A stretch of DNA of 64,000 nt from contig NZ_FXTB01000007.1 in NCBI RefSeq assembly GCF_900182605.1, positions 62,001 through 126,000 on the forward strand, read 5' to 3'. Within the stretch, counting starts at the first letter, position 1. Each line of letters begins with the position of its first letter. The stretch comes from Saccharicrinis carchari. GTDB taxonomy: Bacteria > Bacteroidota > Bacteroidia > Bacteroidales > Marinilabiliaceae. The notes under the pieces are model-generated. The model did no database searches. It had not been told where the DNA came from and saw only the letters and a list, made by a program, of their open reading frames with translations. This document shows positions 38,676 to 48,686 of this stretch, in pieces. Both the position numbers and the translations under genes were made by a program.

Positions 38676-40535
38676 ATGTTAAACATTGAATTTACACAAA
38701 AAAGGTACCTGCTACTGCTTTGTGTATTTTTTATGCTGTGTAGCCCACCTACATGTATTTATGCCCAATCGCCTGTTACAGCTACCGACACCATCAAGCA
38801 AAAAGATAAGAGCCTCCAATATTATTTAAAGCAGCAATCGGAAAACAGCCTTGTTTACAAAAAGCTATATGAATGGTTGGTAGTTTCAAAGGATTCCAAC
38901 ATATTTAAAAGTGATTTACTTTCGGAATTCGACAAAGAAAATGCCAAGTACAACCACAAGGTAATTAGCAGCATAAAAATAAAACAGGTATCACCATTTG
39001 CCAAGAGCATTCTGGATACGCTGGGCATTACTACCAATCGCCTAGAAGAACGATTGAGCAAGTTGCGTTTCGAAACTAAAGAGAGCATTATAAAAAACAA
39101 CCTTACCTTTAAAAACGGTGAGTTTGTAAAAGGACAAAATTTAAAGGACAGTGAGCGGCTGTTACGTTCTTTAAATTTTATAACCGATGCGTTGATTGTT
39201 GTTGAACCTGCTTCCACAGATACCTCATTGGTGAATGTTTTGGTGATAACGCAGGACAGCTACCCCTATGGCGGCCTGCTTTCACTATCGGGCACCTATC
39301 CACGCCTGGGCTTTTACAGCCGCAATGTTTTGGGTTTCGGATTAGAGATGGGGCATGAACTAAACACCAGACCCACCAAAAACAGGAGCTTTGGCATTTA
39401 TGAATACTTGCGTTGGCAAAATATTTATGGTTCTTATTTTACATTAAAAGCCGAAGTAAAAGACCAGCACGATGTGCATTTTTATACTATTGGTGCGCAA
39501 AAAGATTTTTTTATCCCCGAGATAAAATATGCCGGCGGCTTTAACATCCACCGCAATTATGCCATGGATACAAACCCAATATCGTTTCCTGCAGGCTATC
39601 ACAACAATTATGATTATTTAATACAGGATTACTGGGCGGGTAAATCTATAATGACCAATGCCGAGAACTTTTTTAACAGATCCAGCCTCACCTTTAACGC
39701 ACAAGCTTTATTTTCGAAATATTATGCTTTAAGCGACTCCATGAGGCAACTACCACGATACCTACCCAACCAATCCTTGTTTGGATCTGTATCTTTCTCG
39801 AAACGTGATTTTTATAAAAATCAATTGATATACAACTATGGGCGAACCGAGGATGTGCCCTATGGATTTATTGGAGCTTTGAGTTTTGGCTTTAACCATA
39901 ACGAAATTAAGAACCGACTTTTTGCCGGTGCCCATTTTTCTTCAGGCAAGGCGCTTATACCCAATAAAGGCTACTTATTTTTAAGCGGCGACTTACAATC
40001 TTTTTTTTACCGCAAAAAACCGGAGGATTCGAGGCTAAAACTTAAAGCGCAATATATTTCGTCGTTAAAAAAAGTTGGTTTACACCGTTGGCGTGCCTTT
40101 CTTTCTGCCGATTACGTAAAGGGATACCATAATAGCTACCCCAATTATCTTTACATCAGCGAGTCCAGGCAAGGCATAAAGGCATTCAATAGCAAAGCCC
40201 TTTGGGGTACGGAAAAGATGGTGGTCAGTGCCGAAAGCATCCTTTTTTCGAGCAGGGAGCTATTGGGGTTTAAAATGGCCTTTTTCGGATTTTATGATAT
40301 GGGTTGGATATCAAATGGCAAAAGCGTATTCAGAAACAAGCCCTTTTATTCGTTGGGTGGCGGCTTTAGAATACGAAACGACAATTTGGTTATCAACACC
40401 ATACAAATACAACTGGCCTATTTTCCGCGTGTACCACCGCAGGGTACTTTATTTGACTTTAGAATGAGCACGGAACAAGTAAATAGTTTTAAGCAACTTG
40501 CTCCGCGCAAACCGTATGTTGATGTTTATAAATAA
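38676..40535 (+). CDS. Outer-membrane beta-barrel protein with POTRA-like N-terminus
   Basis: 619 residues from the ATG at 38676, chosen because it places a normal signal peptide (QKRYLLLLCVFFMLCSPP, cleavage near IYAQS). An upstream in-frame ATG at 38649 would add nine residues. Residues about 90-200 have alternating strands and helices (IKIKQVSPFAKSILDTLG ... LNFITDALIVVEP) like POTRA domains of Omp85 proteins. The rest is a series of amphipathic strands with aromatic ends, ending without the usual final Phe. Related to BamA/TamA-like surface antigens; could assemble or transport envelope components. Confidence 0.75.
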   Translation: MLNIEFTQKRYLLLLCVFFMLCSPPTCIYAQSPVTATDTIKQKDKSLQYYLKQQSENSLVYKKLYEWLVVSKDSNIFKSDLLSEFDKENAKYNHKVISSIKIKQVSPFAKSILDTLGITTNRLEERLSKLRFETKESIIKNNLTFKNGEFVKGQNLKDSERLLRSLNFITDALIVVEPASTDTSLVNVLVITQDSYPYGGLLSLSGTYPRLGFYSRNVLGFGLEMGHELNTRPTKNRSFGIYEYLRWQNIYGSYFTLKAEVKDQHDVHFYTIGAQKDFFIPEIKYAGGFNIHRNYAMDTNPISFPAGYHNNYDYLIQDYWAGKSIMTNAENFFNRSSLTFNAQALFSKYYALSDSMRQLPRYLPNQSLFGSVSFSKRDFYKNQLIYNYGRTEDVPYGFIGALSFGFNHNEIKNRLFAGAHFSSGKALIPNKGYLFLSGDLQSFFYRKKPEDSRLKLKAQYISSLKKVGLHRWRAFLSADYVKGYHNSYPNYLYISESRQGIKAFNSKALWGTEKMVVSAESILFSSRELLGFKMAFFGFYDMGWISNGKSVFRNKPFYSLGGGFRIRNDNLVINTIQIQLAYFPRVPPQGTLFDFRMSTEQVNSFKQLAPRKPYVDVYK

Positions 40536-40539
40536 ATTG

Positions 40540-42699
40540 TTATAAAAAATCATTAAAATAATTGGTCACCTTTTGCATCAGGTGCACACGATCGGGACCC
40601 AGCACATTGTGCTCGTGTCCCGGGTAAACGAAGTAATCGACCTGCTTACGATTTTTAACACATTGCTGCAGAAAATACAAACTGTGCTGCCAAACCACTA
40701 CGGGATCCATGGCTCCATGGATAAGCAACAAGCGCCCCTGTATATCATTTGTTCGCTCATTTAGGTTGGAGCCCATGTACCCTTCTTTGTTCTCGTCCGG
40801 GGTATCCATATATCTTTCGCCATACATTATCTCATAGTATTTCCAATCCGTTACCGGACCGCCCGACACACCTACCTTAAATACTCCGGGGTACTTTTGC
40901 ATGAGATTGATGGTCATAAAACCACCATAACTCCATCCATGCACGCCTATCCTATCGGCATCAACGTAAGGCAACGATTTAAGGTATTTAACTCCCTCCA
41001 TTTGATCGGCCACTTCGGCTTCGCCCAGCTGACGATGTATTACTTTTTCAAACTCACAACCCCGGTAAGGCGTGCCTCTGTTATCCATGGTAAAAGCAAT
41101 ATACCCCTGCTGAGCCATATAAACCTGCCACATACGGGCACCGCCTAGCCAGCTGTTTTTAACCAATTGGGCATGAGGCCCACCATACACGTATACCACA
41201 ACAGGATATTTTTTTGTGGCATCAAAATTAGGCGGCAGTATCATTCGGCTATACAATTCTGTTTTTCCATCGGCGGAGTACAGCGTATCCATCACTATAT
41301 TACCCATTTCGTAACCATCAAAAGGATTTTTGGCTCGATGCAATATTTCGGTCGAACGTTCTTTTATATCAATAACACTTATCTCCCTCGGTGTATCCAC
41401 ATTCGAAAAAACATCAATGGCCTTGGCTCCGGAGGAGCTCAACCTGGTAGCATGCATACCATCGCCCGAAGTGATACGCGTAATTTTTCCGTTGCGTAAG
41501 GCTACCTGATATAAGTTTCTGTTTAAGGCTCCACCATCTTTGGTACTTTCAAAGAACAAATGTTTGTTGTTCGCATCAAAACCCAACACTTTAGTTACCA
41601 CCCAACTCCCTTTAGTAAGCTGCTTATGCAAACCTTTATCCAAGTCGTACAAATATAAATGGTTGAAACCGTCGCGTTCGCTTTGCCAAATAAAACGATT
41701 AGTAAAACCATTTTTACCGTCCGGAATAAACAACGGCGGATTCTCGGGTTCCACCCATGTATCACTCTTTTCCTGGAACAACTGCTTGATCCACTCACCC
41801 GACCGGCTGTCGTACACATTCAGCTTCATATTGTCCTGCCCCCTGTTAAGCTCGGCAATTAAAATATTTTTTTCGTCGCCACTCCAGGCAATATTGGTCA
41901 GGTACTTTTCCCTGGGTTCGCCAGTGCTCATAAAAACCACGTTGTCATTTTCCAAATCATATACACCCAAGCTCACCCAGTGGCTATCCATCCCTGCCAT
42001 TGGATATTTAATATTTTTTACTTCGGCCACCCTGGTATTAATGTTTACCAAAGGGTAATCTGTTACCATTGTTTCGTCCATCCGATAAAAAGCTAAGAAC
42101 TTACCCGAAGGTGCCCAAAATACACCTTTGTTTATACCAAACTCGTTACGATGTACCGATTGACCTACCACTATCCCTTTGTCGGAACCTTTGGCAACTA
42201 AAACCGGTTCTTGATTACGCCGGGCAACATATAAGTTGTGCTTATAATTATACACTATTGCTTGTGCCTTAGGGTTAAAATCTATATTTTTTGCCTCATC
42301 AGGAAAATGGATATGATAGTCTATCGTTTTTAATACGCTGTTAAACACTACAATGCTATTGCCATTGTTAAGCCAAAACAGCTCCATGTTTAACCACTGA
42401 ATATTCCACAAGTTTTTTGTTTCCCTTAAACCCTTTTCTTGTAGTAATTTGTTTATTTCGGTAATACAAAACAATAAAGTTTTCTCTTGGTAACCCGCCA
42501 TCAGATATATGCTATCCGATTCATTCAATACCAGTTCGTCTGTATTGCCCCGGAAGCTGATATTTTTATATTCCGGTATAAAATTTCGATAATTTTTTCC
42601 ACCTGCTATTACCTCCTCCAAATTCAATTTTTTGAGTTCTTGTGCAGACGCAAAAACCGCTATTGAAATGAATACTAGCGCGAAGTATAATCTTTTCAT
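40540..42699 (-). CDS. Dipeptidyl peptidase IV (S9B serine peptidase)
   Basis: 719 residues with a signal peptide (cleavage near ASAQE at about 19). An eight-bladed beta-propeller (about 60-480) precedes an alpha/beta-hydrolase domain. Catalytic triad S590 (GWSYGGF), D665 (GAMDPVV) and H697 (GHEHNV). The double-Glu motif that anchors the substrate N-terminus is expected in the propeller. It removes X-Pro or X-Ala dipeptides from peptides in the periplasm, as in Porphyromonas and Bacteroides. It converges with the outer-membrane protein gene, 4 bases apart. Confidence 0.95.
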   Translation of the reverse strand: MKRLYFALVFISIAVFASAQELKKLNLEEVIAGGKNYRNFIPEYKNISFRGNTDELVLNESDSIYLMAGYQEKTLLFCITEINKLLQEKGLRETKNLWNIQWLNMELFWLNNGNSIVVFNSVLKTIDYHIHFPDEAKNIDFNPKAQAIVYNYKHNLYVARRNQEPVLVAKGSDKGIVVGQSVHRNEFGINKGVFWAPSGKFLAFYRMDETMVTDYPLVNINTRVAEVKNIKYPMAGMDSHWVSLGVYDLENDNVVFMSTGEPREKYLTNIAWSGDEKNILIAELNRGQDNMKLNVYDSRSGEWIKQLFQEKSDTWVEPENPPLFIPDGKNGFTNRFIWQSERDGFNHLYLYDLDKGLHKQLTKGSWVVTKVLGFDANNKHLFFESTKDGGALNRNLYQVALRNGKITRITSGDGMHATRLSSSGAKAIDVFSNVDTPREISVIDIKERSTEILHRAKNPFDGYEMGNIVMDTLYSADGKTELYSRMILPPNFDATKKYPVVVYVYGGPHAQLVKNSWLGGARMWQVYMAQQGYIAFTMDNRGTPYRGCEFEKVIHRQLGEAEVADQMEGVKYLKSLPYVDADRIGVHGWSYGGFMTINLMQKYPGVFKVGVSGGPVTDWKYYEIMYGERYMDTPDENKEGYMGSNLNERTNDIQGRLLLIHGAMDPVVVWQHSLYFLQQCVKNRKQVDYFVYPGHEHNVLGPDRVHLMQKVTNYFNDFL

Positions 42700-42931
42700 A
42701 ATTACTTTTTATTTGTTACAACAACAATTTCGGGATAAATATCAGCGATTTTTTTCAGAAAACGAATTATATTCGATCAGAACAATTGAATGTGTGGTGT
42801 ATTTTAATAAAAATACCTACTTTAGTCCGTTGAATAATTAAAGCAGGCAAAGTATTATAATAATTATTAAATGTTTTGCGTTTGCTATATTTAAGGGTTT
42901 CATTCACTGTATATTAAAAACACAAATATCG

Positions 42932-43366
42932 ATGAAAAAAGGACTATTACTAACCGTAGTTATAATTTTCACACTCGCTTTATTTGCACCTGCAACCATT
43001 AATTCCCAGCAGGATAAAATAGAAGATTGCTCTATTTTAATAAAAGCACCTTTTATTCCAAACGGGCAGCCGTTACGGGCTTTTTTAACCGGCGATGAAG
43101 TGGCTGAATTTCGCACTACCTTTTTAAATGGCAGTGTATATAGGTTAGCCGCGTGCTCTGCCGGCAATCAATCCATTATTTTTTCGGTTTACGACACCAA
43201 CCGCAACCTATTATTTACCAATGATGAGTACAACAAAGCCAAGGTATGGGATTTTAAAATTGCCGGCTCGGTAGAGTGCATTATTGAAGCAAAACTCGAT
43301 AGCAAAGAGGCCTCATCGGGCATGGCACTCATGTATATTGGATTTAAAAGATTAGAAGAAAAATAA
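42932..43366 (+). CDS. Small exported protein of unknown function
   Basis: 144 residues. Signal peptide at about 1-25 (LLLTVVIIFTLALFAPATINSQ). The mature part has about 115 residues, predicted mainly beta: FLTGDEVAEFRTTFLNGSVYRLAACSAG, then IIFSVYDTNRNLLFTND, then WDFKIAGSVECIIEAKLD. Two or three cysteines may form a disulfide. The layout resembles small periplasmic lectin- or CBM-like sandwiches, but I recognise no family. It lies 49 bases ahead of the large ABC transporter gene on the same strand, so the two are probably co-transcribed. Confidence 0.7.
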   Translation: MKKGLLLTVVIIFTLALFAPATINSQQDKIEDCSILIKAPFIPNGQPLRAFLTGDEVAEFRTTFLNGSVYRLAACSAGNQSIIFSVYDTNRNLLFTNDEYNKAKVWDFKIAGSVECIIEAKLDSKEASSGMALMYIGFKRLEEK

Positions 43367-43415
43367 GGAATTAAAAACTAATCAACCCAAGCATAAATTT
43401 AATTAAACCACATAG

Positions 43416-46400
43416 ATGAGCGAAGGGATATTAAAAGCACTAATGCAATTGTTTGCGTTAATTGCCTTTCCTCAAAAGGACAATGAGTCGCGTAGGCTCA
43501 TTGTTAAAAACTTTCTCGGTCAGCAGCTGAACAAGACAATGGTGGAGGAGTATCTTGCCATTTACGAATCGCATTATCAGGATCACGCATCAAAATTAAA
43601 AAAACTACAACAAACCGAAACCTCCAGGACAACGCTAAGTGCGAACTCTGTTAAGGCCTTACGCATTTCTCACGCCATCAATAAAGAGCTTACACACTAC
43701 CAAAAACTGATTGTTATCATTCGCTTGATAGAGTTTTTAAAATCGGGCGTAGAGATAAGTACCTTTGAACGTGATTTTGTAAGCACAATAGCCCAAACAT
43801 TTCATATTAATGATGCCGAATATACTTTGATGGAGCACTTTGTGATAAGTGATCATAAACTTACCATCGACAACAGAAACGTACTTATCATTAACAACAA
43901 ACCAGAAAACGAAAGAAACAATGCCCGTCATCTGGTGTGGGACTATGTTAAAAACGAAATTAAAATATTGCGTATTAAATCGGCCGGACTGTATTTGTTA
44001 AAAACAGATGATACGATTGATATCAGTATTAACGGACAATTACTGAGCCCCAATAGAATACACGTTTTAACGCCGGGCTGCTCTATCCGCACTAAACGCA
44101 GTAACCCTATTTATTACAGCGATATCGTAGGCACATATACCCACGACAACATAACTACACCTATCCATTTTACAGCGCAAAACATATCGTACCGTTTTAA
44201 CAATAAAACCATGGGTGTACAAACCATGAGTTTAAGCAGTCAATCCGGGAAACTGGTGGGCATAATGGGCACCAGTGGCGCAGGGAAGACCACCCTCACC
44301 AATATATTGAGTGGCATATACACCCCTTACACCGGAAAGGTATTGATTAATGGTGTGGACATACACAACAGCAACAAAACCGACGGACTGATAGGCTATG
44401 TATCGCAGGACGATTTGTTAATGGAAAACCTGACTGTATACCAAAACCTGTTGTACAATGCCAAGCTTTGTTTTGGCGATTACAGTGAGTTTAAAATACA
44501 ACGGCGAGTACTTAATCTCCTTAACTCACTTGGCCTTGCCGAAATAAAAGACATGAAGGTAGGCTCGCCGCTCAACAAAAAAATAAGCGGTGGGCAACGA
44601 AAACGACTTAACATTGCCCTGGAGTTGATTCGCGAACCGGCTGTATTGTTTTTAGATGAACCCACATCGGGACTGTCGTCGCGAGATTCGGATAATATTA
44701 TCGATTTGTTAAAAGAGCTGGCACAGAAGGGAAAACTCATTTTTATAGTAATTCATCAACCATCGAGCGATATTTTTAAAATGTTTAACCAGCTTTTGGT
44801 GCTCGATGAAGGAGGGTATCTTATATACGACGGCAACCCGGTAGAGAGCATTACTTATTTTAAAAGCAGCGTAAAACAAGCTAACCGGCAGGAGAGTGAA
44901 TGCAATACCTGCGGCAACGTGAATCCCGAACAAGTGCTGAACATCATCACTTCGCAGGTGATAGATGAGTACGGATCGTTTACACACAATCGTAAAATAG
45001 CCCCTACCGAATGGCACGAAAGGTTTAAAGCCGATAAAAAACCGGTAAACCCCACCGTAGAAAAATCAGCTGTTGAACTACCTAAAATAAACTTTAAAGT
45101 ACCCAACAAATTCAAGCAGTTTATGGTGTTTGTTAAACGCGATATACTGTCCAAACTATCCAATCGACAATACCTGCTCATCAATTTATTAGAAACGCCG
45201 GTATTGGCCTTGCTGCTGTCCTCCATTATAAAATATTATAATGTAAATGCGCTGAACGATCAAGGTTATGTTTTCCAAAACAACCCCAACGTCGTGATAT
45301 ATATTATCATGTTGGTTATAATTGCCATTTTTGTGGGTTTAACGGTAAGTGCAGAAGAAATCATAAGCGACCGAAAGATATTAAAACGAGAGGCCTTCCT
45401 TAACCTGAGCCGTTTTAGCTACCTGTTGTCCAAGGTTTTTATTCTGATCATCATATCTGCTGTACAAACATTTCTGCTCGTTATTATTGGAAACAGCATT
45501 ATTGAAATTAAAGGGATGTTTTTTGAATACTGGCTAATTCTTTTTAGCGTTTCAATATTTTCTAACCTACTGGGACTTAACATATCCGACAGCTTCAAAC
45601 AAGCCGTTAACATCTACATACTAATACCATTTTTAATTATACCGCAAATTATTTTATCGGGTGTATTTATCAGCTATGATAATTTAAACCCCTCCTATAC
45701 AAAACCTGACTCGATACCCTGGTTTGGCGAAATAATCACCGCCCGATGGGCTTTTGAAGCCTTGGCAGTTCATCAGTTCACAGAAAACGACTTTGAAAAA
45801 CAATTTTATTTATACGATAAAATAAAAAGCGTAGCGCACTTTAAAAAAGAATATTGGGTACCTGCTCTTGAAGCAAAACTTGAGTACTGCCGAAATAAAA
45901 TACGATCTAACGAAAGTTTAAAAGATGCCAACAACCAGCTGATGGACGGACTGGCATTGTTGAAAAATGAAATTATTGCCGAAAACAAGAGTGCACTTAT
46001 TAAACAAGACATCCCATTTGTGGAGAAGCTATCCCCCGCCAAATTTAACGAAGCAGCTTACCGTGATGTTAAAAGTTATTTAAAGGAAAAGAAAAGTACC
46101 TATAGAAGATTATTCAACAGTACGGACGAGAGCCTGGATCGGAGAAAAAAGAAGATGACCGGCAGTAATGCTAACCGCGATTCGTTAAATCAATTAAAGC
46201 GAGATTATTTTAATTTAGAGCTGGAACGCTATGTACGTAACTCTAACCATATATTTTCCGATAAAATAATAGAGTACAAAGGCCGTCTGGTGCAAAAATC
46301 AGATCCTATTTTTAAGGAGCCGGAAAGCAAATGGCTAAAAGCTCATTTCCTTAGCCCTTACAAACGCTTTGGTACACTACAAATTAACACCTTATGGGCT

Positions 46401-46529
46401 AACCTAATTGTTATATGGCTGTTTAACTTGTTTTTATTTTTTACGCTTCAATCGGCTTTACTTAAAAAACTAATGGGCCAAATGTCGGGATTATATCAAT
46501 TGCTGAAACGAAATGGTGGGAATGAATAG
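43416..46529 (+). CDS. ABCG-type fused ABC transporter with extra N-terminal regions
   Basis: 1037 residues in one chain. Residues 1-150 look like a TerB-like helical bundle, followed by a beta segment (about 175-235, with INGQLLSPNRIHVLTPGCSIR) that resembles an FHA-type fold. The ATPase follows: Walker A GTSGAGKTT at 285-293, signature SGGQRKR at 391-397, Walker B VLFLDEPTSGL at 410-420. Then about six membrane helices of the ABC-2 type (from 590). Between helices 5 and 6 lies a highly charged helical insert (about 780-970, for example KSYLKEKKSTYRRLF) of unknown purpose. ATPase-before-permease order is that of ABCG/White exporters. Substrate unknown. Confidence 0.85.
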   Translation: MSEGILKALMQLFALIAFPQKDNESRRLIVKNFLGQQLNKTMVEEYLAIYESHYQDHASKLKKLQQTETSRTTLSANSVKALRISHAINKELTHYQKLIVIIRLIEFLKSGVEISTFERDFVSTIAQTFHINDAEYTLMEHFVISDHKLTIDNRNVLIINNKPENERNNARHLVWDYVKNEIKILRIKSAGLYLLKTDDTIDISINGQLLSPNRIHVLTPGCSIRTKRSNPIYYSDIVGTYTHDNITTPIHFTAQNISYRFNNKTMGVQTMSLSSQSGKLVGIMGTSGAGKTTLTNILSGIYTPYTGKVLINGVDIHNSNKTDGLIGYVSQDDLLMENLTVYQNLLYNAKLCFGDYSEFKIQRRVLNLLNSLGLAEIKDMKVGSPLNKKISGGQRKRLNIALELIREPAVLFLDEPTSGLSSRDSDNIIDLLKELAQKGKLIFIVIHQPSSDIFKMFNQLLVLDEGGYLIYDGNPVESITYFKSSVKQANRQESECNTCGNVNPEQVLNIITSQVIDEYGSFTHNRKIAPTEWHERFKADKKPVNPTVEKSAVELPKINFKVPNKFKQFMVFVKRDILSKLSNRQYLLINLLETPVLALLLSSIIKYYNVNALNDQGYVFQNNPNVVIYIIMLVIIAIFVGLTVSAEEIISDRKILKREAFLNLSRFSYLLSKVFILIIISAVQTFLLVIIGNSIIEIKGMFFEYWLILFSVSIFSNLLGLNISDSFKQAVNIYILIPFLIIPQIILSGVFISYDNLNPSYTKPDSIPWFGEIITARWAFEALAVHQFTENDFEKQFYLYDKIKSVAHFKKEYWVPALEAKLEYCRNKIRSNESLKDANNQLMDGLALLKNEIIAENKSALIKQDIPFVEKLSPAKFNEAAYRDVKSYLKEKKSTYRRLFNSTDESLDRRKKKMTGSNANRDSLNQLKRDYFNLELERYVRNSNHIFSDKIIEYKGRLVQKSDPIFKEPESKWLKAHFLSPYKRFGTLQINTLWANLIVIWLFNLFLFFTLQSALLKKLMGQMSGLYQLLKRNGGNE

Positions 46530-46581
46530 ACAACAAGAATAATGTAATTTAGTTGGTAAGCAGCATCCTTTTAATTTAGAA

Positions 46582-46625
46582 TATAAAGCACCTATGATAA
46601 GATTTAACACCATAGGCACTTTATA
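46582..46625. other. Hairpin between the ABC transporter and siaC
   Basis: TATAAAG-CA-CCTATG faces CATAGG-CA-CTTTATA around a 14-base loop, with a 2-base internal mismatch. It lies between convergent genes and may act as a weak bidirectional terminator; no clear U-run. Confidence 0.4.
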
Positions 46626-46667
46626 AACAGACTCTTAAATAGTTAGCTTATCGTATAAAAAAAAGCT

Positions 46668-47048
46668 TTATTCTTCCATCTCTATCATTTTAAATGGAAT
46701 ATTAATAATTGATTGGTAATCTTCGCCAGCCTCAAACATATCTTCGTCGTCCTCTTCGTAATACCAATTTACCTCCACCTTTTGTCCTTTTTTATAAAGC
46801 CCTTCGAGTTTTTTAAATAAATCAAGTATACATTTCGAGGAGCTCGTGTTAAAATATTCAAGCTGCACATTAACTGCCGTTTGATCCTGATCCTGAGCGC
46901 TATATTCCTCTAACCAGTCAATTAGCGGTTTGTAAAACTCAATTGAATTTTCTGGGATTGAACGTCCTTTTATTTCAATAATTCCCTTTTCGCCGTCGAA
47001 CCTGATCGACGGGGTTTTAGGTGTTCCCTCTCGTACAATTGTTTCCAT
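46668..47048 (-). CDS. siaC: SiaC-family regulatory phosphoprotein (DUF1987)
   Basis: 126 residues matching SiaC/DUF1987: TPSIRFDGEKGIIEIKGRSIPENS, FYKPLIDWLEEY, VNVQLEYFNTSSSKCILDLF and NWYYEEDDEDMFEAGEDYQS. The TSSSK segment near 70 holds the Ser/Thr phospho-site position of SiaC. In Pseudomonas SiaC is phosphorylated by SiaB, dephosphorylated by SiaA, and when free activates the diguanylate cyclase SiaD. Here it follows siaB after 21 bases; SiaA and SiaD are not adjacent. Confidence 0.88.
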   Translation of the reverse strand: METIVREGTPKTPSIRFDGEKGIIEIKGRSIPENSIEFYKPLIDWLEEYSAQDQDQTAVNVQLEYFNTSSSKCILDLFKKLEGLYKKGQKVEVNWYYEEDDEDMFEAGEDYQSIINIPFKMIEMEE

Positions 47049-47069
47049 AGTGATGACTAAAATGCAGTT

Positions 47070-47618
47070 CTAACTAATATAAACGTCTAATGAAAAAAAT
47101 ATATGATGATCGTTGTACTTATAAAAATAGTACTCCAATTTATTTCCTGTTTTTCTAACTATATCCAACATACCAAGGCCTCCACCGCCCAGGTCCGAAA
47201 ACTCACCGTTACCCATAATATCCAAGTAGAGCATACGTACTTCTTTATCTGTAAGGGAGTTTACCTGATCTATTCTGTCTTTTATCAAGCTTATTTTATC
47301 TCTGTTCACAAAATTACCGGTCGAAATTCTGTAAAAAGGGCCGTCTTTGCTCAAGATAATCACACCAAAATTACGATGTTGCCCCAAATCCAGATCTACA
47401 GGCGGCACATCCACATGATGATACAAGTTTTGCAAGCATTCAACAAATACATTGTACACTTTTTTTCTCACCTTAAATTTTTCATTTTTCAGGTTGAGGC
47501 TTTTCTCAATGGTATCGAGCGCTTCTGTAATAAGTTCAGGAGTAATATTGCCATTGAAGTTGAGCAGAATCTCTCCCTCCAATTTTTCGTTATACCACTG
47601 CTTAATGTTAAATGCCAT
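47070..47618 (-). CDS. siaB: SiaB-family protein kinase
   Basis: 182 residues of the SiaB/DUF6272 family, an ATPase-like fold related to GHKL anti-sigma kinases. The N-box region VYNVFVECLQNLYHHV (about 54-69) and the later glycine-rich GGGGLGMLDIVRKTGN (about 149-164) are the ATP-contacting parts. It should phosphorylate SiaC, the product of the next gene. A TATATTTG -7 element (minus strand, 47642-47649) lies 25 bases upstream, so siaB-siaC has its own promoter. Confidence 0.85.
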   Translation of the reverse strand: MAFNIKQWYNEKLEGEILLNFNGNITPELITEALDTIEKSLNLKNEKFKVRKKVYNVFVECLQNLYHHVDVPPVDLDLGQHRNFGVIILSKDGPFYRISTGNFVNRDKISLIKDRIDQVNSLTDKEVRMLYLDIMGNGEFSDLGGGGLGMLDIVRKTGNKLEYYFYKYNDHHIFFSLDVYIS

Positions 47619-47759
47619 CTTAGATTTTATAATGCTTGATACAAATATATAAAAATAGGCTATTGTTTAAGCTTTTTTAAAACATAATTTATTGAAAGAC
47701 CAGGATGCGATAGAATCTGTTTTACAAAAACCAAGTGTGAAAACCCACTATTTTAGTAG

Positions 47760-48686
47760 CTAAATGCCGCCGCCTTCGGCATAAAAAGCATCGCGTGGTT
47801 TAAACTGAATAATTTTAGAGTAGGGTGGAACATTGTTGGTAACCCAGACGTTACCACCAATAACCGACCCTTTACCAACTGTGATACGTCCCAATATGGT
47901 GGCCTGCGAATAAATCACCACATCATCTTCAACTATGGGATGACGTGCTATGCCTTTAATCGGGTTGCCGTCTTCATCGAGCGGAAAGCTTTTTGCCCCC
48001 AAAGTTACACCTTGATAAAGTTTTACATTTTTACCAATGATTGATGTTGCCCCAATAACTACCCCTGTGCCATGGTCAATGGTAAAGTACTCTCCGATCT
48101 GTGCCGAGGGGTGAATATCTATTCCCGTTTCGGAATGGGCCATTTCCGCTATCATCCTGGGTATAACCGGGACCTCTAACTTACCAAGGGCATGTGCCAC
48201 GCGATAGCTGGAAATAGCACGTATGGCAGGGTAACAAAAAATAACTTCGCCCGTGCTCTTGGCTGCCGGGTCGCCCACGAAAGCAGCTTCAACATCGGTG
48301 GTAAGTACCCGCCTCAACTCAGGTAACAAAGTCACCAACTTTTTAGTGATATCATAAGCTTTTTCCTTGTGATCCACCAACCTTTGCGCACTATCGTCGT
48401 CGCACTGAAAGCATAAACCGGCCAATATTTGGTTGTTAAGCAATTCGAAAAGTCGCTCGGTGTTTACTCCCAAATAATAATGTATACTTTCTGAGCGAAC
48501 CGGGGAATCTCCAAAATAACCAGGAAAAATAATTTCGCGTATCAAGTTCACTATCTTGGCCAACTTATCGCCTGAGGGCATGGGGTGCTCAAAAAAATGT
48601 CTGTGGCATACCTCTTTATACGAACTTTCGCGCGAAAGCGCTGCAATGGTTTTCTGTATTTCTTTCGGGTATTTAAAAATAGTCAT
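47760..48686 (-). CDS. cysE: Serine O-acetyltransferase
   Basis: 308 residues. N-terminal helical region (about 1-150), then left-handed beta-helix hexapeptide repeats: IGEYFTIDHGTGVVIGATSI, IGKNVKLYQGVTLGAKSF, VEDDVVIYSQATILGRI. The His of DHGTG is the catalytic base. It makes O-acetylserine from serine and acetyl-CoA, the first step of cysteine synthesis. The sequence corresponds to the long EpsC-type enzyme. Its start overlaps the stop of the NadR-type kinase by 4 bases (ATGA), so translation is coupled. Confidence 0.92.
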   Translation of the reverse strand: MTIFKYPKEIQKTIAALSRESSYKEVCHRHFFEHPMPSGDKLAKIVNLIREIIFPGYFGDSPVRSESIHYYLGVNTERLFELLNNQILAGLCFQCDDDSAQRLVDHKEKAYDITKKLVTLLPELRRVLTTDVEAAFVGDPAAKSTGEVIFCYPAIRAISSYRVAHALGKLEVPVIPRMIAEMAHSETGIDIHPSAQIGEYFTIDHGTGVVIGATSIIGKNVKLYQGVTLGAKSFPLDEDGNPIKGIARHPIVEDDVVIYSQATILGRITVGKGSVIGGNVWVTNNVPPYSKIIQFKPRDAFYAEGGGI

